A DNA stretch of 64,000 nucleotides from Devosia sp. (GCF_017307495.1 NZ_JAFKHE010000012.1:62001-126000), one strand, 5' to 3'. Shown: positions 52,264 through 61,914, counted from the first letter of the stretch. Notes: generated by a model from the sequence alone, not told the origin. Numbers and translations are program-made.

Positions 52264-52905
52264 TCAGCCGGCCTTGTTCTTCTCGGAGCCGATCTTGGGT
52301 TCGGTACCGTCCCACAGGCGCCGGATATTGCCCCAGTGCTTGTAGTAGAGCACCAGCGTCAGCAGGGCGCAGGCGGCCGCAAGGCTCAGGGCGGCGTCTT
52401 CCGCGCCAGCAAGGCCGTAGGCGAAGAGCGGGGCGGTGGCGGCGGCGGTCAGCGCGGCCAGCGACGAGTATTTGCGGCCGAAAGCAACGAGCAGCCATAC
52501 CCCGCAGAAGACGAGGCCAACGACCCAGTTCCACGCCAGAAGGACGCCGATATAGGTGGCCACGCCCTTGCCGCCCTTGAAGCCGAGCCAGACCGGGAAG
52601 ACGTGGCCGAAGAAGGCACCAATGCCGGCGGCATAGACGATGTAGCGGTCGGCCAGCAGCGTTTCCGCACCGGGCGTTGAAATAAGGAACCAGCGCGCGA
52701 TCAGCACCGCCACGATGCCCTTACCGGCGTCGAGCAGAAGCGTGCCCGCGGCAAGCCAGCGGTTGCCGGTGCGGAGCACGTTGGTCGCGCCGATATTGCC
52801 CGAGCCGACCGAGCGGATGTCGATGCCGACGGCGCGCGTCAGCAGCAGGCCGAACGGGATCGAGCCAAGCAGGTAGCCAATGACGGCGGCGATCAGGAAA
52901 TTCAT
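52264..52905 (-). CDS. plsY: Glycerol-3-phosphate acyltransferase PlsY
   Basis: PlsY transfers acyl from acyl-phosphate to glycerol-3-phosphate, the first step of phospholipid synthesis. The 213-residue membrane protein has five helices and the motifs [14 protein letters not shown] near residue 36, [12 protein letters not shown] near 108, and KHWGNIRRL near the end. Its GTG/ATG start overlaps the dihydroorotase-like stop by four bases. Confidence 0.96.
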   Translation of the reverse strand: MNFLIAAVIGYLLGSIPFGLLLTRAVGIDIRSVGSGNIGATNVLRTGNRWLAAGTLLLDAGKGIVAVLIARWFLISTPGAETLLADRYIVYAAGIGAFFGHVFPVWLGFKGGKGVATYIGVLLAWNWVVGLVFCGVWLLVAFGRKYSSLAALTAAATAPLFAYGLAGAEDAALSLAAACALLTLVLYYKHWGNIRRLWDGTEPKIGSEKNKAG

Positions 52906-54215
52906 GCGGCGGCGCCCTCCCGGGTCGCAGAATGGCTGAAGACGAGCTTGCCCGCAACGAAGCTGTGCATCACCGCGCCCTGCATGCGCGCTCCCTCGAA
53001 CGCGGTATTGCGGGAGCGGGAGCGCAGGTCGCGATCCTTGACGACCCAGGGAAACTCGGGGTCGAGGATGATGAGGTCCGCCGGCGCCCCGATGGCGAGG
53101 CGGCCGGAGGGGAGGCCGAGGATCTCGGCCGGACGGCTGGTCATGGCGCGCAGGACGGTCAGCAGCGGCACGTCACCGGAATGGACGAGGCGGAGCGCGG
53201 CGGCGAGCATGGTCTCGAGTCCGACGGCGCCGTCCGATGCCTCGGCGAAGGGCTGGCGCTTCACTTCGCTGTCCTGCGGGTCGTGCGCCGAATGGATGGT
53301 GTCGATGGCGCCCGACTTGAGGCCCTCGATCACGGCCTGCCGATCATCCTCGGAGCGGAGCGGCGGTGAGAGCTTGAAGAAGGTGCGGTAGGGAGCAACG
53401 TCGTTCTCGTTGAGGGTGAGGTTGTTGATCGAGATGCCGGCGGAGACGGTTCCAGAGCGGCGCTTGGCGGCAGCCAGCAACTCGACGGCGGCGCCCGTCG
53501 AGACCTGCGCGGCGTGATAGCGGACGCCGGTAAGGGCGGCGAGTTGCAGGTCGCGGGCGAGGGGGATGGTCTCGGCCTCGATCGGGATGCCCTTGAGGCC
53601 GGAGACGGTGGCGAGCGTTCCTTCGTTCATCACGCCTTCGCCGACCAGCGTCCGCTCGGCGACATGGTGGATGACCGGCATGTCGAAGTTGGCCGCGTAG
53701 GTGAAAGCGGCGCGCAGCAGGCCGGCGGACTGGATCGAGTTGCGGCCGTCGGTGAGGGCAACGGCGCCGGCCTCCTGCAGCAGGCCGAATTCGGTGATCT
53801 CCTCGCCCCTGAGGCCGCGGGTGATGGCGGCCGCCGGCAGGATGTTAACCGAAGCAGTGGCGCCGGCTCGACGCAGCAGGAAATCGACCAGCGCACCGTC
53901 GTCGATCACCGGGGTCGTATCCGGCATCAGCACGAAGCTGGTGACACCGCCAGCTGCCGCGGCATCCGCGGCACTTTGAAGAGTCTCGCGGTACTCATGG
54001 CCGGGCTCGCCGGTGAAGACGCGCATGTCGATGAGGCCCGGCGCGACGACCAGGCCCCTCGCATCATGGAGTTCGGCCCCATCCGGGATGCCCTGCGGGC
54101 CGGCATTGGTCAGCCCGGCAATCCTGCCGTCCTCGACGAGGATGGCGCCGGGAGAATCGCGGTCGGTGGCGGGGTCGACGATGCGGGCGTTGGTGATGAC
54201 GAGCGACCTGCTCAT
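52902..54215 (-). CDS. Dihydroorotase homologue lacking metal ligands (PyrC'-type)
   Basis: A 437-residue dihydroorotase-fold protein adjacent to pyrB. The zinc-binding HxH of active dihydroorotases, normally in PGLIDxHVH, reads [14 protein letters not shown] here (near residue 58), and the later HED/HVST ligands are replaced by VIHHVAE and AQVSTG. The catalytic Asp region DHAPH becomes SAHDPQ. So it is probably a non-catalytic subunit that assembles with aspartate transcarbamoylase, as described for Pseudomonas PyrC'. An active PyrC must lie elsewhere. The start overlaps the pyrB stop by four bases. Confidence 0.9.
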   Translation of the reverse strand: MSRSLVITNARIVDPATDRDSPGAILVEDGRIAGLTNAGPQGIPDGAELHDARGLVVAPGLIDMRVFTGEPGHEYRETLQSAADAAAAGGVTSFVLMPDTTPVIDDGALVDFLLRRAGATASVNILPAAAITRGLRGEEITEFGLLQEAGAVALTDGRNSIQSAGLLRAAFTYAANFDMPVIHHVAERTLVGEGVMNEGTLATVSGLKGIPIEAETIPLARDLQLAALTGVRYHAAQVSTGAAVELLAAAKRRSGTVSAGISINNLTLNENDVAPYRTFFKLSPPLRSEDDRQAVIEGLKSGAIDTIHSAHDPQDSEVKRQPFAEASDGAVGLETMLAAALRLVHSGDVPLLTVLRAMTSRPAEILGLPSGRLAIGAPADLIILDPEFPWVVKDRDLRSRSRNTAFEGARMQGAVMHSFVAGKLVFSHSATREGAAA

Positions 54216-55207
54216 GCCGCCACCTCGCGGTCGGCGAGGAGGGTGTCGAGCACCGCCATGCGCACGGCAACGCCCATTTCGACCTGCTCGTTGATGACGG
54301 AGCGGGGGCCGTCGGCGATGGCAGGGTCGATCTCGACGCCGCGATTCATCGGGCCCGGATGCATGACGATGGCATCGGGCCTAGCGTAGCTCAGCTTCTC
54401 GGCATCGAGGCCGTAGAAGTGGTAGTACTCGCGGATCGACGGGATCATCCGGCCGCTGGCGCGCTCGTGCTGCAGGCGCAGCATCATGACCACGTCGGCG
54501 CCTTCAAGGCCTTTGCGCATGTCGGTGTAGACCTCGGAGGTCAACGCCTCGATGCCGCGCGGAATGAGCGTTCGCGGTGCAACGACTCGGGTGCGGACCT
54601 GCATGGCGCCGAGCAGCAACAGGTTGGAGCGGGCGACGCGCGAATTGGCGATATCGCCGCAGATGGCGACGGTGAGGCCGGCGAGATAGCCCTTGTGCTG
54701 GCGGATGGTCAGGGCATCGAGCAGCGCCTGGGTCGGGTGCTCGTGCGCACCGTCCCCGGCGTTGATGACCGAGCAGCCAACCTTCTGGCTGAGCAGTTCC
54801 ACCGCGCCGGAGGCGGAGTGGCGGACGATGATGACGTCCGGGCGCATGGCGTTGAGCGTCGCGGCCGTGTCGATCAGGGTCTCGCCCTTGGCGACCGACG
54901 ACGTCCTCACCGACATGTTGGTGACCTGCGCGCCCAACCGCTTGCCGGCGATCTCGAAGCTCGACTGGGTGCGCGTCGAGTTCTCGAAGAACAGGTTGAT
55001 CTGAGTCTTGCCCGTCAACGTCGGCAGGATCTTCCGCTCCTGCCGCGAGATCGGGATCATCGCCTCGGCGCGATCGAGCAGTTCGACGATCTCGTGCTGG
55101 TTCAGCTGGCTTATGCCGAGCAGGTGCCGATGGCGGAATGGGGGTCTTGATGCCGATCCTGGGGCCGGCTGGCCCGGGGTGACCGATGCTGGCGAGGAAG
55201 TAGCCAT
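54212..55207 (-). CDS. pyrB: Aspartate carbamoyltransferase catalytic subunit
   Basis: PyrB condenses carbamoyl phosphate with aspartate. The 331 residues contain [13 protein letters not shown] near residue 82 (STRT carbamoyl phosphate loop), HPTQALLD near 161, and [12 protein letters not shown] near 287. ATG 55207 is preferred, with GGAG five bases upstream; the longer frame to 55276 is non-conserved. The N-terminal 25 residues (Pro/Ser/Ala-rich) are longer than in E. coli. Confidence 0.96.
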   Translation of the reverse strand: MATSSPASVTPGQPAPGSASRPPFRHRHLLGISQLNQHEIVELLDRAEAMIPISRQERKILPTLTGKTQINLFFENSTRTQSSFEIAGKRLGAQVTNMSVRTSSVAKGETLIDTAATLNAMRPDVIIVRHSASGAVELLSQKVGCSVINAGDGAHEHPTQALLDALTIRQHKGYLAGLTVAICGDIANSRVARSNLLLLGAMQVRTRVVAPRTLIPRGIEALTSEVYTDMRKGLEGADVVMMLRLQHERASGRMIPSIREYYHFYGLDAEKLSYARPDAIVMHPGPMNRGVEIDPAIADGPRSVINEQVEMGVAVRMAVLDTLLADREVAA

Positions 55208-55302
55208 GCCGCTCCGTTCCAGATGTTCGGGGCGGCATATCGCACGGGGCGCCCGCTGTATAGTTTTGTGGCACATTTTCCCCGGCGCGCGCTGTCGGGC
55301 CG

Positions 55303-55752
55303 CTACAATGCGCCCCGCCGCAGCCGCTCTAGAGCCCCCTGCAGGATGTAGCTCGCGGCCAGCTTGTCGACGACCTCTGCCCGCTTGTCGCGGCGGACGT
55401 CGGCCTCGATCAGGGTGCGCGTGACGGCGGATGTCGAGAGGCGCTCGTCCCAGAACACGATGGGAAGGTCGGTCTTCTGGGCGAGGTTGCGCGCAAAGGC
55501 CCGGGTGGACTGCACCCGGGGCCCTTCGGAGCCATCCATGTTGAGTGGCAGGCCGAGGACGAAGCCGACGGCGTCGTTTTCCGCGATCAGCTCGATCAGG
55601 CGGGCGGCATCCTGCGTGAACTTGGTGCGCTTGATGGTTTCGAGCGGCGTCGCCGAGTAGCGCATGCCGTCCGAGATGGCGACGCCGATGGTCTTGGTGC
55701 CGAGATCGAGCCCGAGCAGCTTGCCCGTGGGGGGGAGGGCGGAGAGGTCCAA
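55303..55752 (-). CDS. ruvX: Holliday junction resolvase-like protein RuvX (YqgF)
   Basis: RuvX/YqgF has an RNase H fold and processes 16S rRNA 5' ends in some bacteria. The 149 residues have [15 protein letters not shown] at 14-28, [18 protein letters not shown] near 61, and [15 protein letters not shown] near 100. The start is TTG 55750-55752 (DLSALPPTG). It stands at the 5' end of the minus-strand pyrB block but is separated from pyrB by 95 bases. Confidence 0.93.
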   Translation of the reverse strand: MDLSALPPTGKLLGLDLGTKTIGVAISDGMRYSATPLETIKRTKFTQDAARLIELIAENDAVGFVLGLPLNMDGSEGPRVQSTRAFARNLAQKTDLPIVFWDERLSTSAVTRTLIEADVRRDKRAEVVDKLAASYILQGALERLRRGAL

Positions 55753-55840
55753 GCTAAGCGCTCGTTGACATTGAGAACAAAACGTGAATTCTGGATAGGT
55801 AGACCTACGGACTCGACACGTTTCCTGCCGTAACGTCTTG

Positions 55841-55865
55841 AATTAGTGCATGGGGCGCACTAATT
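55841..55865. promoter_or_regulatory. Perfect 9-bp inverted repeat, probable operator of the TA-like pair
   Basis: AATTAGTGC (55841-55849) and GCACTAATT (55857-55865) are exact reverse complements spaced by seven bases and lie 14 bases before the DUF4160 ATG. The downstream TTTTT after the right arm also makes a weak terminator possible. The location, over the leader of a two-gene module whose second product has a helix-turn-helix, suggests an autoregulatory operator. Confidence 0.65.
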
Positions 55866-55878
55866 TTTGAGGAATTCT

Positions 55879-56106
55879 ATGCCGACCATATTCCGAATTG
55901 GAAGGGTGCGGGTCAGAATGTTCTTCGATGATCACCATCCACCGCACTGCCACGTCTGGACGCCGGACGGCGAGGTGCAGATCGCTCTTGCCGACCTGTC
56001 AACGATGCGAGGTCGTATCAGTAAGGACGACTACGAATTAGCGATGGTATGGATTCGAGACAACATCGAGCGTCTTTGGCAGGAGTGGGATCGCTTGAAT
56101 GGGTAA
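55879..56106 (+). CDS. DUF4160 domain protein (toxin-like partner)
   Basis: A 75-residue protein of the DUF4160 family: MPTIFRIGRVRVRMFFDDHHPPHCHVWTPDGE covers the conserved start with the HPPHxHV histidine/cysteine cluster (residues 18-29). ATG 55879 has GAGGAA 7-8 bases upstream. In many genomes DUF4160 genes pair with DUF2442 genes and are treated as candidate toxin-antitoxin modules; no toxic activity is proven. The histidine cluster could bind a metal. It overlaps the next gene by eight bases. Confidence 0.85.
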   Translation: MPTIFRIGRVRVRMFFDDHHPPHCHVWTPDGEVQIALADLSTMRGRISKDDYELAMVWIRDNIERLWQEWDRLNG

Positions 56107-56548
56107 CGACTACATTTCGGTTGGCCGGCCGCTCCCGCGCATCGCGGATGCCGCGCCGGGCGAGGGCCGCACCGCCAGGATCACCTGGAACAACGGCAGC
56201 ACGCAGTGGGTAGACCTCGCGCCGGCGCTTGCCAATCATCGTGCCTTTGTGCGTCTGCGGTCCGACGACGCCTTGTTCGCCAGCATGAGGGTTAGTGAAT
56301 ATGGCGACTGCCTGGAGTGGAGCGACGGTGCAGAACTGTCCGCTGTGTGGATCGAGGAGCTGGCAGACGCGTCGCTCGACAATGCCGAGTTTCGGGACGC
56401 GATGGAAAAGCTGCATTTGACGCTGGACGGAATGGCGGCACGCCTTGGTATCGCGCGGCGCCTTGTGGCCGACTATCGGAAAGACAAACCCATTCCCAAA
56501 CATATCGCCCTCGCCACAAAATACCTGCTGACGCGATCGGCTGCCTAG
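56099..56548 (+). CDS. DUF2442 domain protein with C-terminal helix-turn-helix (antitoxin-like)
   Basis: A 149-residue two-part protein. Residues 20-90 match DUF2442 (WVDLAPALANHRAFVRLRSDDALFASMRV, then LEWSDGAEL). Residues 105-145 hold a helix-turn-helix (TLDGMAARLGIARRLVADYR, KDKPIPKHIALATKYL). The HTH fits an autoregulator acting on the upstream inverted repeat. ATG 56099 lies inside the stop region of DUF4160. Its TAG overlaps the next GTG by one base. Confidence 0.85.
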   Translation: MGNDYISVGRPLPRIADAAPGEGRTARITWNNGSTQWVDLAPALANHRAFVRLRSDDALFASMRVSEYGDCLEWSDGAELSAVWIEELADASLDNAEFRDAMEKLHLTLDGMAARLGIARRLVADYRKDKPIPKHIALATKYLLTRSAA

Positions 56549-57054
56549 TGAAACTCACCTGGTTCGGCGGCACGACGATCCGCATTCATATCGGCGGCAT
56601 CATACTCGTGGCTGACGCCGCGGGGATTGAGGGAGTGGATCCGGACGAGGTGGTATCCGGGGCGGACCGGGTCTTTGCGGTGGGCGAACTGGAGAAGGTC
56701 GATCCCGCTGCCTGGCAACCGGGGCGGGCCGGATCGATGCTCGACGGTGCGGCGGCGGTTGCCGTGCTCGGCATAAAGGGCGGGGCGATCATTGCCACGC
56801 CTGGAGAGCCGCCGCTGGTGCTGGCGGGGGCGGGTCTACCCAGGCTCGGCCGTTGGGGGCGGGACGCCGTCGTCGTCGTGTTCGGCGATAGCGCGGACGA
56901 GATGGCGGCCGAAGTGCTGGACGCCGTCGGGCCGAGGCTGATCGCGATCGCCGCATCGGAGACCGTCGTCGACCGGGCCTTCGCCGCGCTTCGGGATCGG
57001 TTGGACGGCACCGGCCTTGCTTCGCTCGAGGCCGGATTGGCGCTGGAAGTCTGA
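56548..57054 (+). CDS. MBL-fold metallo-hydrolase-like protein, motif-poor
   Basis: A 168-residue protein starting at GTG 56548 (LTWFGGTTIRIHIGGIILVADAAG), which resembles the opening strands of the UlaG-like metallo-beta-lactamase group. The diagnostic HxHxDH zinc motif is absent, so it may not hydrolyse anything. It ends SLEAGLALEV, 81 bases before gatC. The start overlaps the DUF2442 stop by one base, which joins a probable accessory module to a probable core gene. Confidence 0.65.
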   Translation: MKLTWFGGTTIRIHIGGIILVADAAGIEGVDPDEVVSGADRVFAVGELEKVDPAAWQPGRAGSMLDGAAAVAVLGIKGGAIIATPGEPPLVLAGAGLPRLGRWGRDAVVVVFGDSADEMAAEVLDAVGPRLIAIAASETVVDRAFAALRDRLDGTGLASLEAGLALEV

Positions 57055-57135
57055 TGGCGGCCAACAAGCCTTTTCGTTTTGCATTGCCGCGTGGCGTTGC
57101 TAGAACGCGGGAAATCGTGACTTTCGGAGTACCCC

Positions 57136-57423
57136 ATGTCCGTTGATGCCGCCACCGTGAAGCGTATTGGCCGCCTGGCCCGCATTCGCATCGAGGAGGG
57201 CGAGGTTGCCAAGTACCAGGACGAGTTGAACGCCATCCTGGGCTTTGTCGAGCAGCTGGACGAGGTGGATGTGTCGGGCGTCGAGCCGATGACCTCGGTG
57301 ATGCCGATGACGCTGCGCCAGCGCGAGGACAAGGTGACGGACGGCGGCTATGCCGAGAAGATCGTCGCCAACGCGCCGCTGAGCGAAGACAACTTCTTCA
57401 TGGTGCCCAAGGTCGTCGAGTAG
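57136..57423 (+). CDS. gatC: Asp-tRNA(Asn)/Glu-tRNA(Gln) amidotransferase subunit C
   Basis: GatC stabilises the GatA-GatB amidotransferase that converts Glu-tRNA(Gln) and Asp-tRNA(Asn). The 95 residues have [28 protein letters not shown] at 7-34 and [26 protein letters not shown] near 50, the family core. The end FFMVPKVVE is conserved. It lies near, but not adjacent to, gatA (558 bases after, behind a GNAT gene). Confidence 0.95.
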   Translation: MSVDAATVKRIGRLARIRIEEGEVAKYQDELNAILGFVEQLDEVDVSGVEPMTSVMPMTLRQREDKVTDGGYAEKIVANAPLSEDNFFMVPKVVE

Positions 57424-57428
57424 GCGCC

Positions 57429-57911
57429 ATGGCCGTCACGATCGCCATCGAGACGCCGCTGCAGGATGACGTCCGCGAGCTCGTCAGCGAGCTGAACGTG
57501 CACCTGTTGCCGCTTTCACCGCTGGAATTCCAGTTCAAGATGACTGTCGAGCAGATGGCCGGCGCCGATACGACGCTGTTCGTGGCCCGCAACGAGGTCG
57601 GCGAGGCTGTCGGCTGCGGCGCGCTTAAGGTGATCTCGGACCAACAGGGCGAGGTCAAGCGTATGTATACAAGGCCGTCGGTCCGTGGGCAGCGGGTCGG
57701 TTCGGCCCTGCTCGAGGCGATCACGGAGCTGGCGCGCCAGAAGGGCATCGGCCATCTGCTGCTCGAAACCGGCACCGGCGACGGCATGGCCGAGGCCCAC
57801 AGGCTCTATACCCGCAGCGGTTTTAACCCGCGCGGCCCCTTCCTCGACTACCCCGATAGCGAGTGGTCGGCGTTCTTCGAGAAGCACATCGACCAGCCCG
57901 CCGTCGCCTGA
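57429..57911 (+). CDS. GNAT acetyltransferase
   Basis: A 160-residue GNAT-fold protein between gatC and gatA. The acetyl-CoA loop VKRMYTRPSVRGQRVGSALLEAI (near residue 77) carries the R/Q-x-x-G-x-G/A pattern, and LYTRSGFNPRGPF near 127 is the closing segment. The substrate is unknown. It starts five bases after gatC and is co-transcribed with it. Confidence 0.9.
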   Translation: MAVTIAIETPLQDDVRELVSELNVHLLPLSPLEFQFKMTVEQMAGADTTLFVARNEVGEAVGCGALKVISDQQGEVKRMYTRPSVRGQRVGSALLEAITELARQKGIGHLLLETGTGDGMAEAHRLYTRSGFNPRGPFLDYPDSEWSAFFEKHIDQPAVA

Positions 57912-57981
57912 GGTTGCGGGAAGCGCCGCACCTCTGTAGGAACGGCGATCGATATTCCCGCGTCATTCCCGCGAGCCAGCC

Positions 57982-59466
57982 TTGTCCGATCTCACCCGCC
58001 TGACCCTTGCCGCCGCCCGTGACGGGCTGAAGCGCAAGGATTTCACCTCCAGCGAACTCACCGGCGCCTATCTGAAGGCGATCGAGGGTGCCAATCCCAA
58101 GCTCAACGCCTATGTGGCGGTGACCGCGGAACAGGCGCTGGAGCAGGCCAAGGCGAGCGACGGAAAGCTGGCTGCCGGGCAGGGCGGTTCGCTCGAAGGG
58201 ATTCCGCTCGGGATCAAGGACCTGTTCGCCACTAAGGGCGTCCACACCCAGGCGGCAAGCCACATCCTCGACAGCTTCAAGCCGGAATACGAATCGACGG
58301 TGACGTCGAACCTGTGGCGCGATGGCGCCGTGATGCTGGGCAAGCTCAACATGGACGAGTTCGCCATGGGCTCGTCCAACGAGACCAGCTACTACGGCCC
58401 GGTCATCAACCCCTGGCGCGCCTCGAACTCGAACGCGCAACTGGTGCCGGGCGGTTCGTCCGGTGGCTCGGCGGCTGCTGTATCGGCGTGGCTATGCGCC
58501 GCGGCGACCGCGACCGACACCGGCGGCTCGATCCGCCAGCCGGCGGCGCTGACCGGTACGGTCGGAATCAAGCCGACCTATGGCCGCTGCTCGCGCTGGG
58601 GCGTGGTCGCCTTTGCTTCGTCGCTCGACCAGGCCGGGCCGATCGCCCGCACCGTCGAGGATGCGGCGATCATGCTGACCTCGATGTCGGGGTTCGATCC
58701 CAAGGACTCGACCTCGGTGGAGCTGGCGGTGCCGGACTTCGCCGCCGCGGTGGAGCGGGGCGTGAAGGGCCTCGTGATCGGCATTCCGCGCGAGTATCGG
58801 ATGGACGGCATGCCGGCCGAGATCGAGGCGCTGTGGCAGCAGGGCATCGCCTGGCTCAAGGCCGAGGGCGCGACGGTACGCGACATCTCGTTGCCGCACA
58901 CCAAGTACGCGCTGCCGGCCTACTACATTGTGGCGCCGGCAGAAGCCTCGTCGAACCTCGCCCGCTATGATGGCGTGAAGTACGGCCTGCGCGACACGGG
59001 CAAGGATATCACCGACCTCTATGAACTGACCCGCGCCGACGGCTTCGGCCGCGAGGTGAAGCGCCGCATCATGATCGGCACCTATGTGCTGTCGGCCGGC
59101 TATTACGATGCCTACTACGTCCGGGCCCAGAAGGTGCGCACGCTGATCAAGCGCGACTTCGAGACCGTGTTCAGCGAGGGTGTGGATGCCGTGCTGACGC
59201 CGGCGACGCCGTCCGCGGCGTTCGGGATCGGCGACGAGGACATGAAGGCGGACCCGGTCAAGATGTACCTGAACGACGTCTTCACCGTCACCGTGAACAT
59301 GGCAGGCCTGCCCGGCATCGCCGTGCCGGCGGGCAAGGACGGGGCCGGCTTGCCGCTCGGCCTGCAGCTCATCGGCAAGCCGTTCGATGAGGAGACGCTG
59401 TTCGCGGCGGGCCGCGTCATCGAGCGCTCGGCCGGCATCGATTTCTCGCCCGACAAGTGGTGGTGA
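57982..59466 (+). CDS. gatA: Asp-tRNA(Asn)/Glu-tRNA(Gln) amidotransferase subunit A
   Basis: GatA is the amidase that releases ammonia from glutamine. The 494 residues show the amidase signature: catalytic Lys in [13 protein letters not shown] near 76, the Ser-cis-Ser triad in [14 protein letters not shown] around 156-169, and [15 protein letters not shown] near 175 with the catalytic nucleophile. The start is TTG 57982 ([14 protein letters not shown]), with only a weak upstream GCGAG. Confidence 0.97.
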   Translation: MSDLTRLTLAAARDGLKRKDFTSSELTGAYLKAIEGANPKLNAYVAVTAEQALEQAKASDGKLAAGQGGSLEGIPLGIKDLFATKGVHTQAASHILDSFKPEYESTVTSNLWRDGAVMLGKLNMDEFAMGSSNETSYYGPVINPWRASNSNAQLVPGGSSGGSAAAVSAWLCAAATATDTGGSIRQPAALTGTVGIKPTYGRCSRWGVVAFASSLDQAGPIARTVEDAAIMLTSMSGFDPKDSTSVELAVPDFAAAVERGVKGLVIGIPREYRMDGMPAEIEALWQQGIAWLKAEGATVRDISLPHTKYALPAYYIVAPAEASSNLARYDGVKYGLRDTGKDITDLYELTRADGFGREVKRRIMIGTYVLSAGYYDAYYVRAQKVRTLIKRDFETVFSEGVDAVLTPATPSAAFGIGDEDMKADPVKMYLNDVFTVTVNMAGLPGIAVPAGKDGAGLPLGLQLIGKPFDEETLFAAGRVIERSAGIDFSPDKWW

Positions 59467-59591
59467 CGACCACGAGAATCCCGAAACCGCTTGAAGCCTA
59501 GCGGTTTCGGCACTATTTGCCGCCCATGCGCAAATTGAGACTTGTCGAAATGCCGGCCCGCCCGGTGATTTCGTATCAGAGGACTGGCTCC

Positions 59592-59906
59592 ATGGCCGAC
59601 GTTTTCACGACCCTCGACTGGTCGGCTCCCCCCAAGGACATGTCCAAGCCGCTGCAGGCCATGTGGTGGATCAAGAAGGGTGGTTTCCGCGTCGGCCCCG
59701 AGTGGGAAGAGGCGCACCGGATCGTGCAGTCGATGGAAGGCACGTTCGAGTTCGACTGGGTGCACGCCCTGCTGCACTGGATCGAGGCCGACATGGGCAA
59801 TGCCGACTACTGGTACCGCCAGGCCGGCCGCAAGCGCGCCACCGCCAGCGTTTCGGCCGAGTGGGAGCACATCGCCCGCGAACTGAGCGGCGTCACGCAG
59901 CACTGA
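59592..59906 (+). CDS. Conserved hypothetical protein
   Basis: A roughly 104-residue protein beginning MADVFTTLDWSAPPKDM at ATG 59592 (AGAGG nine bases upstream); a longer frame starts at 59517 or 59526. It is tryptophan-rich (MWWIKKGGFRVGPEWEEA, FDWVHALLHWIEADMGNADYWYRQAG) and helical. Proteins of this sort occur near gatA in Hyphomicrobiales; function unknown. Confidence 0.65.
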   Translation: MADVFTTLDWSAPPKDMSKPLQAMWWIKKGGFRVGPEWEEAHRIVQSMEGTFEFDWVHALLHWIEADMGNADYWYRQAGRKRATASVSAEWEHIARELSGVTQH

Positions 59907-60491
59907 GCTCAAGTCAAACGGAGTTTCCCGATTTCGCGGGAATGACCCGGTGGTTGGGGAAGCACTAAGAGCCCGACTGGCTGATTGCCATCGGGGTTTG
60001 GTGCAGTCTTGCCGCACCGGGGTGCGGCATGGGCGGGACTTCGTCCCCGTGCCGGTCGTCCGGCAAACTGTACAAAGGTTGGGACTCTCGCCCCGCCCAT
60101 TGCGAACGGTCTTTAGGCCGCCGGCACCACGAAGCGATGCAGGAACCGGCAAACCCTGGCAGGAACGCCTCCCCACCAGCCCGAACCCCCACCGCGACGC
60201 CGCGTAGCGCCTCGCATCGATGAGGTGCGGGGAGAATACGATGCGTCCGGAGTGGGGGGATCAGTTTTTCTTTTCCAGCAGCACCGGTCGTCATCCCGGC
60301 GGAAGCCGGGACCCACGGCTCGGTGGTGGGACCATAAGCAAATGGCGCCCGCCCGTCGGTGATAGGTGGGCGCGATCGCAGCAACGCCAACCACTTGAGC
60401 ACTGGGTCCCGGCTTCCGCCGGGATGACGGCCGGTGGGTGGGATGACGGCCGGTGGCTGCGGCGAACTGGTGCCCCAGCCACCGGTATGCC
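59907..60491. repeat. Non-coding gap with a long inverted repeat (BIME-like) and hairpins
   Basis: No convincing gene is seen in 585 bases. 60289-60315 (starting CGTCATCCCGGCGG) and 60403-60429 are perfect 27-base reverse complements, 87 bases apart, with GGGATGACGGCCGG repeated at 60421 and about 60440. A half-copy (TTTCCCG...CGGGAATGAC) lies at 59924-59946. These are the common GTCATCCCGGC-type REP sequences. Between 59950 and 60280 there are small hairpins (for example around GCCGCACCGGGGTGCGGC at 60011) but no named RNA. Confidence 0.75.
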
Positions 60492-60746
60492 CTATCTGTT
60501 GTCCACCTCTGCCCGTACCAGCTCGAGGCCGCGCCGGGTGATGCGGTAGGGGCGGCTGTTGGCGGAGGCTATGGCCTTCTTGTTCTTGAGTATCTTGAAC
60601 ATGCCGAGGGTGCAGGGCATGAGCCAGCCGTCGCGGCTGTAGAGCTCGATGCCGTTGATCTTGCCGGTCTCGGATTTGAGTGCGTGAATGGAGCCGCCCT
60701 GCGCGAGGGCGTGCAGCACCCGCTGTTCTTCGCGGGAAATATCCAT
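60492..60746 (-). CDS. YjhX family (UPF0386) protein
   Basis: An 84-residue protein of the YjhX/UPF0386 family: MDISREEQRVLHALAQGGSIH at 1-21, VEVECYTREGY-type GIELYSRDGWLMPCTLGMFKILK in the middle, and PYRITRRGLELVRAEVDNR at the end. E. coli YjhX is reported as the toxin of the YjhX-YjhQ pair, with YjhQ a GNAT protein. Here no adjacent GNAT partner is on the same strand. The product is cytosolic and possibly DNA-binding (winged-helix-like). It is surrounded by REP sequences. Confidence 0.88.
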   Translation of the reverse strand: MDISREEQRVLHALAQGGSIHALKSETGKINGIELYSRDGWLMPCTLGMFKILKNKKAIASANSRPYRITRRGLELVRAEVDNR

Positions 60747-61048
60747 GGAATGTCAATGCCTTGGGATGCGTCGAAGCGAGCCGCCGCCAGCATCGCGCTT
60801 GGCAGCAACCTGGTTCAGACCCCGAGCCAACTCACTGATTGCGCGAGGCAATCAGGTGGCCGGGGGGTTACGCAATCTCCGTCTGGCTAGACATAAGGCA
60901 GTCCTGTCCTTGAAAGCGCCGCCGTACTGCCGCGCCGATGAACGGGTGATGAATAGCGGCGGAGCGGCATCCGGGCCAGCCCCCCGGTTGCAAACGCCGG
61001 CGTGGCGGTGCAAACCAGCAACTCTACCCCTTGCCCCGAGTGCCTCCC
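60747..61048. other. Intergenic gap between yjhX-like gene and chorismate mutase
   Basis: About 300 bases with no gene seen. An 8-bp perfect hairpin (60835-60842 CTGATTGC with 60848-60855) lies 90 bases upstream of the yjhX-like start and could be a regulatory site. The region should hold the divergent promoters. Confidence 0.5.
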
Positions 61049-61357
61049 GTGACCAAAGCCCCTGCCGAATGCAACACCAAGGAAGACGTGCGCGCCGAGA
61101 TCGACCGGATCGACCAGGGGCTGCTGTCGCTGCTCGCCGAGCGCCACGCCTACGTGACGCGCATGGCCGAGATCAAGACGGACCCGCATGAGGCCTATGA
61201 CCCGACGCGCATCGAGTCGATCATTGCCAAGCAGCGCAAGCGGGCCGAGGAACTGGACCTCGACGAGGACCAGGCCGAGCTGATCTGGCGCACGCTGATC
61301 AACTGGAATGTGAACTACGAAAAGGGCATTATCGCCGCGCGCAAGCGCCACGGCTGA
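61049..61357 (+). CDS. Chorismate mutase (AroQ type)
   Basis: A 102-residue AroQ-fold chorismate mutase making prephenate for Phe/Tyr. The conserved helix has VRAEIDRIDQGLLSLLAERHAYVTRMAEIK around residues 14-43, including the catalytic Arg and Lys positions, and ARIxxVI-type RIESIIAKQRKRAEELDLD near 56. GTG 61049 (TKAPAEC) is preferred over TTG 61031. It is a stand-alone enzyme, not fused to prephenate dehydratase. Confidence 0.92.
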   Translation: MTKAPAECNTKEDVRAEIDRIDQGLLSLLAERHAYVTRMAEIKTDPHEAYDPTRIESIIAKQRKRAEELDLDEDQAELIWRTLINWNVNYEKGIIAARKRHG

Positions 61358-61389
61358 GCTAGGCTGGCCGCGTACCGGAGCCAAACCAG

Positions 61390-61914
61390 ATGACGTCGCC
61401 CGAGATCACGATCAGGAAGGCAGTCGCGAGCGAGGCCGAGCGCCTGGCGGAACTGGCGCTGCTCGCCTGGGAGCGCGACCTGCGCCCGTTCCTGTCGGGC
61501 GAGGCGGCGAGCCGGCAGAGCGAGAAGCGGCGGCTGGGGACGGCGGTGCACGAACTGCTCGACCGGACAATCGTGGCCGAGATCGACGGCGTGCCGGTCG
61601 GCTGGTGCGCGCGGGCGCGGAGCCGCGCGTACATCCCGTACCTGTTCGTGACGCCGTCGTTGCAGAACCAGGGCATCGGCAAGCTGCTGCTCAGGCGAAT
61701 GGAGTCGATCCTCGAGCTCGAGGGCAACGACCGGGTACAGCTCGATACCTTGAGCGACAACGTGCGGGCGGTGAATTTCTACCAGCACCAGGGCTATCGT
61801 ATCCTGGTGCTCAAGCGCGAAGGCGGCCACTCGAACGACGCGCAACTCAGCGTGCGGCTCGAAAAGCGCCTCTCCCCATACCGCGGTCCGCTGACCGACG
61901 ACGAAGAAGAATAG
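61390..61914 (+). CDS. GNAT acetyltransferase
   Basis: A 174-residue GNAT protein. [22 protein letters not shown] opens the fold; [22 protein letters not shown] near residue 78 is the acetyl-CoA-binding region with QxxGxG; and [14 protein letters not shown] near 119 is the terminal helix-strand. It sits between chorismate mutase (32-base gap) and gatB (10-base gap) and is probably in one transcript with both. Confidence 0.92.
   Translation: MTSPEITIRKAVASEAERLAELALLAWERDLRPFLSGEAASRQSEKRRLGTAVHELLDRTIVAEIDGVPVGWCARARSRAYIPYLFVTPSLQNQGIGKLLLRRMESILELEGNDRVQLDTLSDNVRAVNFYQHQGYRILVLKREGGHSNDAQLSVRLEKRLSPYRGPLTDDEEE

Noticed and set aside
59965..60756. A 263-residue minus-strand open frame
   Set aside because: It runs across REP repeats and the yjhX-like gene in another frame, and its translation is Arg/Pro/His-rich without any domain.
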